64,000 bases of DNA from DCFW01 sp963790715 (lineage in GTDB: Bacteria; Bacteroidota; Bacteroidia; Bacteroidales; Bacteroidaceae): the NCBI GenBank assembly GCA_963790715.1, contig CAWBPN010000018.1:744001-808000 (forward strand), written 5' to 3'. The notes beneath the pieces were generated by a model. That model made no database searches. It saw nothing but the letters and a program-made list of their open reading frames with translations, and was not told the origin of the DNA. Position 1 is the first letter of the stretch, and every line of letters starts with the position of its first letter. Made by a program: the position numbers and the translations under genes. Shown here piece after piece: positions 43,086 to 52,601 of the stretch.

Positions 43086-44828
43086 TTATTTAACCAAACT
43101 TTGGAAATCCGAATTCGAAGCTAAAGAAGCAAACTCGAGGTCTTCGGCTGCTTTCTTTGCCAATGACGGATCCTTTTGGATGGCATTTTTCAAATTATCA
43201 ACTGCTGATGAAGCATCACTTGTACGGGCTCCTACGATAGCACCAAGATATGATGTATAAGCGTCAGCATTGGAAATATTACTCAAAGTCGTTTTAGCTT
43301 TGGTGTAGTCTTTATTCAAGATTTGAGCAAGAGCAGCACTGTTCGTCTTTGCATCGCCGAAAGAATTCTCTGCTTGTTCGTATTCACCTTTAGCTACATA
43401 AAGATTACCAAGAGCGATATTTGAAGTAGATGCGCCTGTGGCTTTGCCTAAATAAGATTCGGCAGAGTTGATGTCGCCTTCTTTCAAAGAAATCAAGCCT
43501 AAGTTATTGTTAACTGAAGGTGCTGCGCTGTTAAGTTCAACAGCTTTTGCAAGTAAATTCTTTGCATCGCCTGTATTGCTTTGTTCGTAGTCGATAGCAG
43601 CTTCATTGTTGAATGCCTGATAATTGTTTGAATAGAGTTCCATAGCTTTGTCATAGTAAGCTTTGGCTTTACCGTAATTGTTATTAGCAGCATAATAGTT
43701 ACCTGTATAGTTCATTTCGTCAGCTGTTAATGCGCTTGGGTTAGCTTGGAATATGCTATCCATTTCAGCCAATGATTTGCTGAATTCGGTATAATCCAAT
43801 GTCAAGCGAGAACGACGCAATTCAGGTAATATCTCTTTAGCAAGTTGTGAGAACACTGTTGACAAGTTACGAATTTCGCGTTCGCGTTGTTCAGGATCTT
43901 GGTACATTGAAAGCACACGGAGAACCATATCCTTATCTTGGATGTCAGACTTTGAGACTAAATCCTTGAAGCCGTCCCAATCTTGAGCAGTATATTTCGA
44001 ATCTACGGTAAGACCTTGAACCTTGCTGCTCTTTAATTGTTTCTTAAGATAAGCGTTAGTATTTTTCTCACGTTGTTTTGCCAACTTGTCGTTCAATTTT
44101 ACACCGCCATCAGGAGAAGCGTAAGCTGCAACTTCAACATCGTTAAGCTCTTTGCCTTCTTTCTTAGCATTTTTAGCTGCGGTATTGAAGTCTCTCATTT
44201 GCTCGGATTTCAATTGAGAAGCGCGTAATTCAGCTTTCTCGATTAAGAATCTGATTTGAGCCTCTTTGGTGGAAGCGATTTTTTTAATGAAAGGATCTTT
44301 GTCTGAAGATGGCAAAGAATCATAATGGTTTGGTGCAAAAGCCGGAGCAGATGAGCCGATCGTATTATATACCAATTGTGAAGTTGTGATCACACCATCG
44401 GCAACTTTTACGTCGGGAACGTTATACGTCTTGCTTCCTTTTGTAGCATTGAAACGCATATACAATTCAGATTTTGTAAGTGAAGAAGAATAAGGGAAGT
44501 TTACATTCATCGTGTATGCACCGCCCGGTGTATAAGGAATGACTTGGTCATTGCCTTGAACTTTTTCTCCTTGGAACTTAGCAGAAGTACCGCTAGCCTC
44601 GCCGCCGTTATATTTCAACACGGGAGTTACAACAACATTCGCCTTTTTGAGAAAATATTTCTCAGGGAATTTACCATTAATGGTAACAGGAATTTGATTT
44701 CCTACAGTCTCAAGAACTTGAGGATTTGTAGAGAAGTTACTGGAAGACAGCGCACCCATTTTACTACAAGATGCGAGAGCAATAACAGCCATTCCGAATA
44801 ATGGCACAACATACAGTTTCTTAAGCAT
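43086..44828 (-). CDS. TPR lipoprotein with OmpA-like segment
   Basis: 580 residues with a lipobox (VIALASC). The first 220 residues are beta-rich (QIPVTINGKFPEKYFLKKAN). The segment VEVAAYASPDGGVKLNDKLA, then QREKNTNAYLKKQL, resembles the OmpA-C peptidoglycan-binding motif, although the usual basic and aspartate residues are only partly conserved. The C-terminal 230 residues hold TPR repeats (GNYYAANNNYGKAKAYYDKA, VNNNLGLISLKEGDINSAES). It may be a periplasmic scaffold of the outer membrane. Single gene; a minus-strand -7 box TATCTTTG lies at 44880-44873 and a terminator follows. Confidence 0.85.
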   Translation of the reverse strand: MLKKLYVVPLFGMAVIALASCSKMGALSSSNFSTNPQVLETVGNQIPVTINGKFPEKYFLKKANVVVTPVLKYNGGEASGTSAKFQGEKVQGNDQVIPYTPGGAYTMNVNFPYSSSLTKSELYMRFNATKGSKTYNVPDVKVADGVITTSQLVYNTIGSSAPAFAPNHYDSLPSSDKDPFIKKIASTKEAQIRFLIEKAELRASQLKSEQMRDFNTAAKNAKKEGKELNDVEVAAYASPDGGVKLNDKLAKQREKNTNAYLKKQLKSSKVQGLTVDSKYTAQDWDGFKDLVSKSDIQDKDMVLRVLSMYQDPEQREREIRNLSTVFSQLAKEILPELRRSRLTLDYTEFSKSLAEMDSIFQANPSALTADEMNYTGNYYAANNNYGKAKAYYDKAMELYSNNYQAFNNEAAIDYEQSNTGDAKNLLAKAVELNSAAPSVNNNLGLISLKEGDINSAESYLGKATGASTSNIALGNLYVAKGEYEQAENSFGDAKTNSAALAQILNKDYTKAKTTLSNISNADAYTSYLGAIVGARTSDASSAVDNLKNAIQKDPSLAKKAAEDLEFASLASNSDFQSLVK

Positions 44829-45204
44829 AATTTTTATGTCATTTAATGTTTGTTTCTACAACAATTAAAACACAAAGATAATTAATTATTTTATGGCTTA
44901 TTACTTTTTTCTCTTTTTTATCAACTATTATCAGTTGTTTTCAATATTTCGTTTAATAAGTTACGTTTTCACCCATTAAAGACTTGCTTCTAAATGACAT
45001 TATTTGTGATATAATCATTCGCTTGGCTGAAGTTTCATTTTATGTTTTCTCACTTCAGCGCCCTGACAATAAAACGAGCTAAATATAGGAGATGATAAGT
45101 CATAAACAAATAAAATATCACCGATAAATTCTTGACTCACCGGCGTGAATAGTTGTTTGTTTCACAAATATCGTTTACATTTGTGATAATTAAACAGTGA
45201 AAAC
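44829..45204. other. Divergent intergenic region
   Basis: This region holds the promoters of the two flanking divergent genes, a pair of 8-bp inverted arms (GCTGAAGT and ACTTCAGC near 45028-45061) and otherwise AT-rich sequence. I see no small gene or RNA in it. Confidence 0.5.
45152..45183 (+). promoter_or_regulatory. Promoter of the S37 peptidase gene
   Basis: GTTG (45152-45155), 20 bases, TACATTTG (45176-45183). The ATG at 45205 leaves a leader of about 15 bases. Confidence 0.65.
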
Positions 45205-46506
45205 ATGAAAACAATTACAACGAGATTAAGGCTTCTGCTTGCGATATTACTTATACCCGTATGCGTTGGAGCAAGTGAATTAACTGACAAACTTTCGGTC
45301 ATTAAAGCGATTAGTGATATTAAAGCAATGACGGACAGCAGCGGCTTTGCCGAGAAATACACAATGAAGTTTACTCATCCGCTGGACTATAAGAACCCGG
45401 GAGCCGGCAACTTCACACAACGAATTTTTGTTTGCCACGTTGGATTTGACCGTCCAACGATAGTGGTCACCGAAGGATATTGGGCTACTTACGCCGAGAA
45501 TCCTAAATACAGGGAAGAGCTTTCACGTATATTAAATGCTAATTTGGTGGTATGCGAATACCGATATTTCGGGCAGTCGGTTCCGACGCCCTGTAATTGG
45601 AACTATCTGACGGTAGAAAACTCTCTTGACGATATTCATCAGGTAGTGGAGGCTTTTAAAAAAATTTATCCGAAGAAATGGCTGGCAACGGGCATAAGCA
45701 AAGGCGGACAAACAACTATGTTTTACCGTGCATACTTCCCAAACGACGTGGTAGTATCGGTGCCTTATGTAGCTCCTCTCAACAAGTCATTGGAGGACGG
45801 ACGTCACAAACCTTTTATAGCAAACAAGCCCGGTTCGGCTGAAGGCCGCATGAAAGTAAGGAACTTTCAGATAGAACTGTGCAAACGCAAAGCGGGCATT
45901 CTGCCATATTTCGAAAAGAAATGTGAGGAGAACAAATACAATTTCCGCGTGCCGGTTTCGGAGATTTACGATTATTGGATATTGGAATATTCATTCGCTT
46001 TCTGGCAATGGGGTACCAAAACTTCTGAAATTCCTGCCTACAGCACAAGCGACAAGGACATGGCTGATTTCATGTTTAAGTTCAACGACCCTTCTTATTT
46101 TCAATCAAACGGTGAATTCCTTTCTTTCTGGATTCAAGCAGCCAAAGAACTAGGTTATTACGGATACGACGTGCGCCCTTTCAGTAAGTATATGAAAGGA
46201 TTAAACACTAAAAACTATCTTTTGCGCATAATGCTGCCGGCGAAACTCAGCCACCTGAAATTTAGCGATGTTCTTTATAAAAAGACTGTTGCATTCTTAA
46301 AGAACAATGACCCGCGAATGATTTACATTTATGGGCAATATGACCCGTGGAGTGCTTCGGGCGTATGCTCATGGCTTGATACTTCAACGAAAAAGAATCT
46401 TCACATATATATACAACCGTGCGGATGCCACAAATCGCGCATCGGAAACATGCCGAGAAAAACTAAAGAAGAAATTATCGCACTGATTAAGAAGTGGATG
46501 GAATAG
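45205..46506 (+). CDS. S37 family tripeptidyl aminopeptidase (PS-10)
   Basis: 433 residues with a signal peptide (cleavage near VGAS). The S37 pattern is clear: VVTEGYWATYAENPKYREEL, VVCEYRYFGQSVPTPCNWNY, and the nucleophile Ser165 in ATGISKGGQTTMFYR. Asp is expected in YIYGQYDPWSASGVCSWL and His in QPCGCHKSRIGNMP. These enzymes release tripeptides from peptide N-termini and are secreted. With the M16, S41 and metzincin proteases this points to a peptide-based part of the metabolism. Its 3' end converges with the PAP2 gene, 18 bases apart. Confidence 0.92.
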   Translation: MKTITTRLRLLLAILLIPVCVGASELTDKLSVIKAISDIKAMTDSSGFAEKYTMKFTHPLDYKNPGAGNFTQRIFVCHVGFDRPTIVVTEGYWATYAENPKYREELSRILNANLVVCEYRYFGQSVPTPCNWNYLTVENSLDDIHQVVEAFKKIYPKKWLATGISKGGQTTMFYRAYFPNDVVVSVPYVAPLNKSLEDGRHKPFIANKPGSAEGRMKVRNFQIELCKRKAGILPYFEKKCEENKYNFRVPVSEIYDYWILEYSFAFWQWGTKTSEIPAYSTSDKDMADFMFKFNDPSYFQSNGEFLSFWIQAAKELGYYGYDVRPFSKYMKGLNTKNYLLRIMLPAKLSHLKFSDVLYKKTVAFLKNNDPRMIYIYGQYDPWSASGVCSWLDTSTKKNLHIYIQPCGCHKSRIGNMPRKTKEEIIALIKKWME

Positions 46507-46524
46507 AAAAAGCGACATCTATGA

Positions 46525-47142
46525 TTAATAATGTAGCACTCCCAAATAAACAGTGACGAATCCGAGAATAAATCCTGCTGCAACCTCGCCTAATGTGTGG
46601 TGACGTAAGTTGACGCGCGCCGAACCTACGGCTCCGGACAGCAAAAGTAAGATGCTTAACCAGAAAAGAGGATTATAGCTAAACCAATCGCTGAAAGCAA
46701 TCAAACCGCCGACGGAACCTCCGCATGCTATCATGTGCTCGCATATTTTCCAACGCAGATTGGTAATCAGACCTACTATCATCGACACGATGCAGGCTAA
46801 AATAATACCTGACATATATGGAGGTACGGGGAAATGGTTCATCAATATAAAGCATGCAAGATAACATACTATTGATATAGTCCACGGCATATAGCGCTTC
46901 TTGCGGTCGCGAAAGGCACGTATACCCCACCCGTTAAGGTGACGAAACAGACGAATACCCAGTGTTGGGAGAAGTATGGTGAAGACAAACACTAATGCTA
47001 ATATGAAGAAGCGATAGCTTAACGGCAACATGTTGAGATACGTGAAGATGAACAGTATCACAAATGCCAGAAACGGAGCAAAAAACGGATTGAAGATAGC
47101 CGATATGTTATGCGAGGCCTTATAAAAATTAATATCTTTCAT
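46525..47142 (-). CDS. PAP2-family membrane phosphatase
   Basis: 205 residues with about six membrane segments. The third PAP2 motif is visible as SARVNLRHHTLGEVAAGFIL with its Arg and His. The region of motif 2 (GGSVGGLIAF) has the serine-glycine pattern, but the classical SGH is not seen, and motif 1 is weak (RDRKKRYMPW). It may remove phosphate from lipids such as undecaprenyl diphosphate or phosphatidic acid. It lies 26 bases after the rpoN stop and may be co-transcribed with it. Confidence 0.85.
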   Translation of the reverse strand: MKDINFYKASHNISAIFNPFFAPFLAFVILFIFTYLNMLPLSYRFFILALVFVFTILLPTLGIRLFRHLNGWGIRAFRDRKKRYMPWTISIVCYLACFILMNHFPVPPYMSGIILACIVSMIVGLITNLRWKICEHMIACGGSVGGLIAFSDWFSYNPLFWLSILLLLSGAVGSARVNLRHHTLGEVAAGFILGFVTVYLGVLHY

Positions 47143-47168
47143 TTATTCTATTTATGTACTTAATCTAT

Positions 47169-48644
47169 TTATTTTCTTAAACGTGCCACCGGAATATTGA
47201 GTTGTTGGCGATACTTTGCCACCGTTCGGCGGGCTATTGAATAACCTTGTTTCTTGAGTATTTCGGCCAATTCATCATCGGTCAAAGCATTGTTTTTGTC
47301 TTCTTTATCTATTTCTTCCTTCAATATACGGCGTATTTCGCGAGCCGACAACTCTTCACCGTTATCGGTTATAAACCCGTCACCGAAGAAATGTTTTAAC
47401 GAGAAAATACCGAAATTACATTGTACGTACTTGCTGTTGCTGACTCTTGAAATGGTGGATATATCCAAATGTGTAAGGTCTGCAACGTCTTTCAGTATCA
47501 TAGGCTTAATCAATGAAGGGTCGCCCTCTACAAAGAAATCATGCTGTATGTCGATAATTGCCTGCATGGTTGACAACAATGTATGCTGCCGCTGATGCAC
47601 GGCGTCAATGAAACTCTGGGCTGCATCTACCTTTTGTTTAAGGAACATCAATGAATCCCGCCTGTCTTTCGACATCTTATCCTTATTATGTGCAAAGTCT
47701 CTCATCATATCCATGTAATCATGATTAACCCGCAACATCGGTACGTTGCGGTCATTGAGACTGAGATTTATTGTCCCGTCGTCCAACGTATCTACAATAA
47801 AATCGGGGATTATTGTTTGGTTCGGCTTACTTAACGATTCACTTAAAGAGACGCCGGGACGGGGATTAAGCCGCACCAGTTCGAACATAGCATTGTTGAA
47901 TTCGCCTTTACTCATATCAAGACGCTGCATAATCTTTTCATTATGCTTCTTCGTAAATTCATCGTAACAATGAGTAAGTATATCGTACATATTCTCCGTC
48001 AAATCCGTTTTAGGACGGCGTTCGACTTGTAACAACAGGCATTCTTGCAACGATTGCGCGCCGATACCTGCCGGGTCGAATGTTTGAATAACCTGCAAAA
48101 CTTTCTTTACTTCGTCCAAAGGCACATCCAATTGATTATATATTGCAAGTTCATCAACGATAACATTGAGATCTTTGCGAAGCATTCCGTCCTCGTCAAG
48201 CGAACCGATAAGGTATTCACCTATCTTATAATCGGTGTCGTTCAAATCCTGTTCGCCTAATTGTTCGGTAAGTTTCTCGTAAAAAGAAGTTGCATCCGAG
48301 AATGGAATATCCTCAGCACGAGTAGGTTGTGTGCCGTTGTTTTGTCGAAGTTGATAATCGGGAATGTCATCCGGCGAAGAATAATCGTCAAGTGCGCTGT
48401 CTTCTTCCGACGCAGAACTGTCACCTGCATCATCGGTATTTGAGTATTCGTCATCGTTTTCGTCGTCCGGTGTATCCTCATTGCTCTCATCCAGTGCGGG
48501 GTTATCCTGCAATTCCGTACGAATACGATCCTCAAACTCAAGAGTAGGCAATTCCAACAATTTCACCACTTGTATCTGCTGCGGTGAAAGAGTTTGCACC
48601 ATCTGTTGCGACTGCTTCTGTACTTGACTTAAACCTTGTGACAT
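47169..48644 (-). CDS. rpoN: RNA polymerase sigma-54 factor
   Basis: 491 residues from ATG 48644 (MSQGLSQVQKQSQQMVQTLS). Region I is Gln/Leu-rich (LSPQQIQVVKLLELPTLEFE). Region II is a strongly acidic stretch of about 50 residues (DENDDEYSNTDDAGDSSASE). Region III has the core-binding and HTH segments, and the C-terminus ends with the RpoN box ARRTVAKYRQQLNIP. It directs transcription with enhancer-binding activators; none is in this window. Confidence 0.96.
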   Translation of the reverse strand: MSQGLSQVQKQSQQMVQTLSPQQIQVVKLLELPTLEFEDRIRTELQDNPALDESNEDTPDDENDDEYSNTDDAGDSSASEEDSALDDYSSPDDIPDYQLRQNNGTQPTRAEDIPFSDATSFYEKLTEQLGEQDLNDTDYKIGEYLIGSLDEDGMLRKDLNVIVDELAIYNQLDVPLDEVKKVLQVIQTFDPAGIGAQSLQECLLLQVERRPKTDLTENMYDILTHCYDEFTKKHNEKIMQRLDMSKGEFNNAMFELVRLNPRPGVSLSESLSKPNQTIIPDFIVDTLDDGTINLSLNDRNVPMLRVNHDYMDMMRDFAHNKDKMSKDRRDSLMFLKQKVDAAQSFIDAVHQRQHTLLSTMQAIIDIQHDFFVEGDPSLIKPMILKDVADLTHLDISTISRVSNSKYVQCNFGIFSLKHFFGDGFITDNGEELSAREIRRILKEEIDKEDKNNALTDDELAEILKKQGYSIARRTVAKYRQQLNIPVARLRK

Positions 48645-48700
48645 ATTTATTCGCCCTTTTGGATGCAAAATTATACAATTATTGCAACATTACGAAGTTT

Positions 48701-50359
48701 TTAGTACGTAAAGCTACTTCCACCCATAAATTCCCGCATTAATGATGTCGGAGGTATTTCATTATCTTGTATTGGAGTGAAGTAACTGAGAAAATTAAGC
48801 AAGCGTATTGCTTCGGCATATTCGGGACAGTTCTCGGGAACTTGTCTCAATATAGGTTCGGCATGGTGGCGCATTACAGCAAACTCAAACAACATGGATG
48901 AGTTGAACATTACGTCGGCGTTCTCCTGAAAAGGGAATATCCATTTGTCTTCGCCTGCACGGACATCAGGCCAGCGAGCTATTGTATCACGCGCGGTATA
49001 TCCGCGATAATTAAAGTCACGTATGATACGTCGCAACAATCTGTTATCTGTTGTCGGTATCCAGTTATGGTCGTCGAGTGACATAGATGTCAGCGCAGAT
49101 ACATAAATTCTGAATTTATTTTCATTTGGCACTTGCGATGTAAGGTCGGGATTTAGTGCGTGATTACCTTCCAATACAAGGATAGTCTTATCATCAATAC
49201 GTAATTTATCTCCTTTATATTCTTTTTCACCAAGTACGAAGTTATAACGTGGAAGAATCACTTCCTTACCGGTGAGCAAGTCCTGCAACTGGCTGTTAAA
49301 CAACTTCAAATCAAGTGAATAAAGTGATTCATAGTCGTAATCTCCTTTTACATCCCGAGGGGTATCCACACGGTTAACGAAATAATTATCTAATGAAATG
49401 GGGTAAGGCTTTAATCCACAGGCCATTAGCTGTACGGATAGACGTTTACTGAATGTTGTCTTACCTGATGACGAGGGCCCGGATATAAGCACCATCTTTA
49501 CACCACTTTCCTTGATTGTATCAGCTATTTGCGCAATCTTTTTCTCCTGTAAAGCCTCAGCTACATTAATAAGGTCTGTGGCATGTCCCGTATTGCAGGC
49601 TATATTAAAATCGCCCACATTGTTAAGGCGCATAATCTCGTTCCATTGGATAAACTCACGAAAAACGTCCAAAATTTTGCCTTGGGTTGTAACTGGTTTT
49701 AGCTTTGCCGGTTCGTCAGAATTAGGAACTCGTAATAATATTCCACCATCGTAGGTAATTAAATCGTACCACTTCAAATAACTGGTATTCGGTACCAGAT
49801 TACCATAAAAATAATCGGCATAATCGTCTAGCGTATAATAGTACGTATATAATTTCCCTGAAGTTTCCAACAGACGCGCTTTATCGTCCATTCCCCTGTC
49901 GGCAAACATTCTTATGGCATCTGACGTGTGACATTGCAAACGATGAAAGTTTCTGTTGGCATCAATAATGCTCTGCATTTGTTGTTTTATGCGCGCAACA
50001 TCATCTTGTGTCGTTTCGCGTCCAATTTTCAAACGGCAGAAATATCCGTTACTTATGGCATGCTCGATAAGTATCTTTCCTTCGGGGAACAAATCATAAA
50101 CGGCCTTGCAAAGGACGAAACAAAGTGAACGCACATAGGTACGTCGCCCGGAAGGGTCTTCCATTGTTAAAAATTCAACATCCTTGTTATCAAATACTCT
50201 AAAGTTCAGTCCTTCGGAACGATTATTCACTTTGGCACTTATAATTTCATAAGTCGACTCAAAATCAAACGCTTTATATATATCGATCAACATTGTTCCA
50301 AGGGGAAATTCTTTATAAGAATTACTATTCTTGCAAAAAACTTGAATCATTTGTTTCAT
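48701..50359 (-). CDS. Nucleoside kinase with TGS and SAD-like domains
   Basis: 552 residues. The N-terminal part is TGS-like (VFCKNSNSYKEFPLGTMLID) followed by a threonyl-tRNA-synthetase-like second domain (ILIEHAISNGYFCRLKIGRE). The C-terminal half is a uridine-kinase-like P-loop domain: Walker A LISGPSSSGKTTFSKRLSVQ, then PISLDNYFVNR and ILVLEGNHALNPDL. This fusion is widespread in Bacteroidetes and Firmicutes and is annotated as nucleoside or uridine kinase. The role of the synthetase-like part is not known. Its start lies divergent from mnmG. Confidence 0.92.
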   Translation of the reverse strand: MKQMIQVFCKNSNSYKEFPLGTMLIDIYKAFDFESTYEIISAKVNNRSEGLNFRVFDNKDVEFLTMEDPSGRRTYVRSLCFVLCKAVYDLFPEGKILIEHAISNGYFCRLKIGRETTQDDVARIKQQMQSIIDANRNFHRLQCHTSDAIRMFADRGMDDKARLLETSGKLYTYYYTLDDYADYFYGNLVPNTSYLKWYDLITYDGGILLRVPNSDEPAKLKPVTTQGKILDVFREFIQWNEIMRLNNVGDFNIACNTGHATDLINVAEALQEKKIAQIADTIKESGVKMVLISGPSSSGKTTFSKRLSVQLMACGLKPYPISLDNYFVNRVDTPRDVKGDYDYESLYSLDLKLFNSQLQDLLTGKEVILPRYNFVLGEKEYKGDKLRIDDKTILVLEGNHALNPDLTSQVPNENKFRIYVSALTSMSLDDHNWIPTTDNRLLRRIIRDFNYRGYTARDTIARWPDVRAGEDKWIFPFQENADVMFNSSMLFEFAVMRHHAEPILRQVPENCPEYAEAIRLLNFLSYFTPIQDNEIPPTSLMREFMGGSSFTY

Positions 50360-50541
50360 ACTTCTATTCTATTTTTTGTTAGATTTATCTAGCATCAAAT
50401 ATAATCAAACCTAATATAATTAATCAGGCTGAAGGCTTATTTTATACTTTTTTAATTGCTACGTGTATATATCTTGCACGTTTGCCGTCAAACCGATTAT
50501 CAAGCATCATCATACGGGCGCAATGCAATAAAGATGTATTG

Positions 50542-50574
50542 ATTGCATTTTGTTTTTATTATTTTGTAATTTTG
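50542..50574 (+). promoter_or_regulatory. Promoter of mnmG
   Basis: ATTG (50542-50545), 21 bases, TAATTTTG (50567-50574). The start ATG 50598 gives a leader of about 17 bases and argues against the longer reading from 50550, which would begin inside the promoter. Confidence 0.65.
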
Positions 50575-50597
50575 CACAGACAAAAATCAATATATAC

Positions 50598-52472
50598 ATG
50601 GATTTTAATTATGATGTGATAGTAGTCGGTGGCGGGCATGCCGGATGTGAGGCTGCCGCTGCTGCTGCCAACATGGGAGCAAAGACTTGTCTGATAACAA
50701 TGGACATGAATAAAATCGGTCAGATGAGCTGCAACCCTGCCGTAGGAGGAATAGCCAAAGGACAAATCGTTCGCGAAATTGACGCTCTAGGAGGGTTCAT
50801 GGGTTTGGTTACGGACAAATGTGCCGTTCAATTCAGAATACTGAACCGCTCAAAAGGACCGGCCATGTGGAGTCCGCGCGCACAATGCGACAGAGGTAAA
50901 TATATTTGGGAATGGAGATACGTGTTGGAGAATACTCCCAATTTGCACATTTGGCAAGACCAGGTAAGTAATATAATTGTTGAAAACGGAGAAATAGTAG
51001 GTGTAAAGACTTGTTGGAATGTTACATTTTCCGCCAAAGCGGTTGTTATCACGGCAGGTACTTTCCTAAACGGACTGATGCATGTCGGCCGCAACAAATG
51101 GCCGGGAGGAAGGACAGCCGAACCTGCAGTATACGACCTCACTGAAAGCATAACGCAATATGGCGTTCGCAGTGCACGTATGAAGACAGGAACTCCCGTA
51201 CGTATAGACGGAAGAAGCGTTCATTTCGAAGATATGAAGACGCAAGACGGAGAGGCAGACTTTCATAAGTTTTCCTTTATGAACACTCCGCAACGCAAAT
51301 TGAAACAACTACAGTGTTGGACGGTAAACACTAATGAAGAGGTACATAAGATTTTGCGTGACAACCTGGCCGATTCCCCACTCTACAACGGACAAATAAA
51401 AAGTATAGGACCACGTTATTGTCCAAGCATCGAAACAAAAATAGTTACGTTTCCCGACAAAGATCATCATCCTTTGTTTTTGGAACCGGAAGGAGAAACA
51501 ACCCGCGAACTGTATTTAAATGGATTTTCTTCTTCGCTCCCAATGAATGTTCAAATTGAAGCGTTGAAAAAGATTCCAGCTTTCAGAGACATTACAATAT
51601 ACAGACCGGGTTATGCCATAGAATATGATTTCTTCGATCCTACTCAACTCAACCATTCGTTGGAGTCGAAGGTGATTAAAAACCTTTTCTTTGCAGGTCA
51701 GGTCAATGGTACCACAGGATATGAAGAAGCGGGAGGACAAGGAATAGTTGCCGGAATAAACGCTGCCATAAAAGTAGGTGGAGGCGAACCGTTCATACTT
51801 GGCAGGAACGAAGCATACATAGGTGTTCTTATTGATGATTTGGTAACTAAAGGCGTAGACGAACCGTATCGTATGTTTACAAGTAGAGCGGAGTACAGAA
51901 TATTACTTCGCCAAGACGATGCGGACGTACGTTTAACCGAGAGATCTTATAATATAGGATTAGCCAAACAAGACCGTTATGGTTTACTTTGCAGCAAGCG
52001 CGAACAAATAAAACGAATAATTGATTTCGTAAAAGAATATTCGGTTAAGGCAAATCAGATAAACAGTGCTCTTGAAAATATCGGGACATCCCCACTCCAA
52101 TACGGCTGTAAATTAATTGATCTTATCAGTCGTCCGCAAATTACTTTAAATAATATCGCAGAATTCATTCCTGAATTTCACGAATTATTAGACAGCATTA
52201 CCGACAGACACGATGAAATATTGGAGGCAGCTGAAGTAAGAATAAAATACGCCGGATATATTGAGCGCGAAGGATTAATAGCGGATAGAATAGAAAGACT
52301 TGAGAATATCAAGATAAGAGGAAAGTTTGACTATGCAAATTTGCAATCCATTTCAACCGAGGCAAGACAGAAGCTTATTAAGATAGATCCGGAGACAATT
52401 GCACAAGCTAGCAGAATACCCGGAGTATCCCCAAGCGACATCAACGTTCTTTTAGTTCTCAGTCAGAAATAG
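50598..52472 (+). CDS. mnmG: tRNA uridine-5-carboxymethylaminomethyl modification enzyme
   Basis: 624 residues from ATG 50598 (MDFNYDVIVVGGGHAGCEAA). The FAD dinucleotide site is VIVVGGGHAGCEAAAAAAN, and the GidA signatures GPRYCPSIETKI and GQVNGTTGYEEAGGQGIVAG are present. The C-terminal helical domain (SPLQYGCKLIDLISRPQITL) is complete. With MnmE it modifies U34 of several tRNAs. In many bacteria this gene lies near the replication origin, and here a parS-like site follows it within 20 bases. Confidence 0.97.
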   Translation: MDFNYDVIVVGGGHAGCEAAAAAANMGAKTCLITMDMNKIGQMSCNPAVGGIAKGQIVREIDALGGFMGLVTDKCAVQFRILNRSKGPAMWSPRAQCDRGKYIWEWRYVLENTPNLHIWQDQVSNIIVENGEIVGVKTCWNVTFSAKAVVITAGTFLNGLMHVGRNKWPGGRTAEPAVYDLTESITQYGVRSARMKTGTPVRIDGRSVHFEDMKTQDGEADFHKFSFMNTPQRKLKQLQCWTVNTNEEVHKILRDNLADSPLYNGQIKSIGPRYCPSIETKIVTFPDKDHHPLFLEPEGETTRELYLNGFSSSLPMNVQIEALKKIPAFRDITIYRPGYAIEYDFFDPTQLNHSLESKVIKNLFFAGQVNGTTGYEEAGGQGIVAGINAAIKVGGGEPFILGRNEAYIGVLIDDLVTKGVDEPYRMFTSRAEYRILLRQDDADVRLTERSYNIGLAKQDRYGLLCSKREQIKRIIDFVKEYSVKANQINSALENIGTSPLQYGCKLIDLISRPQITLNNIAEFIPEFHELLDSITDRHDEILEAAEVRIKYAGYIEREGLIADRIERLENIKIRGKFDYANLQSISTEARQKLIKIDPETIAQASRIPGVSPSDINVLLVLSQK

Positions 52473-52478
52473 AGGCTA

Positions 52479-52494
52479 CGTTTCACGTGAAACA
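52479..52494. promoter_or_regulatory. parS-like ParB binding site
   Basis: CGTTTCACGTGAAACA contains a 14-bp perfect palindrome (52480-52493) and differs from the known bacterial parS consensus TGTTNCACGTGAAACA only at the first base. It stands 7 bases after the mnmG stop. No parA or parB gene is in the window. Confidence 0.8.
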
Positions 52495-52601
52495 ATAGAA
52501 ATAACTTTAAGCGCGTAATGCACTGATGACGAATAAATAAAGCAATTAAAAAAGACAGAAAACATAAGATTTTTCAATAATTTGAATATAAAAATAAAAG
52601 G

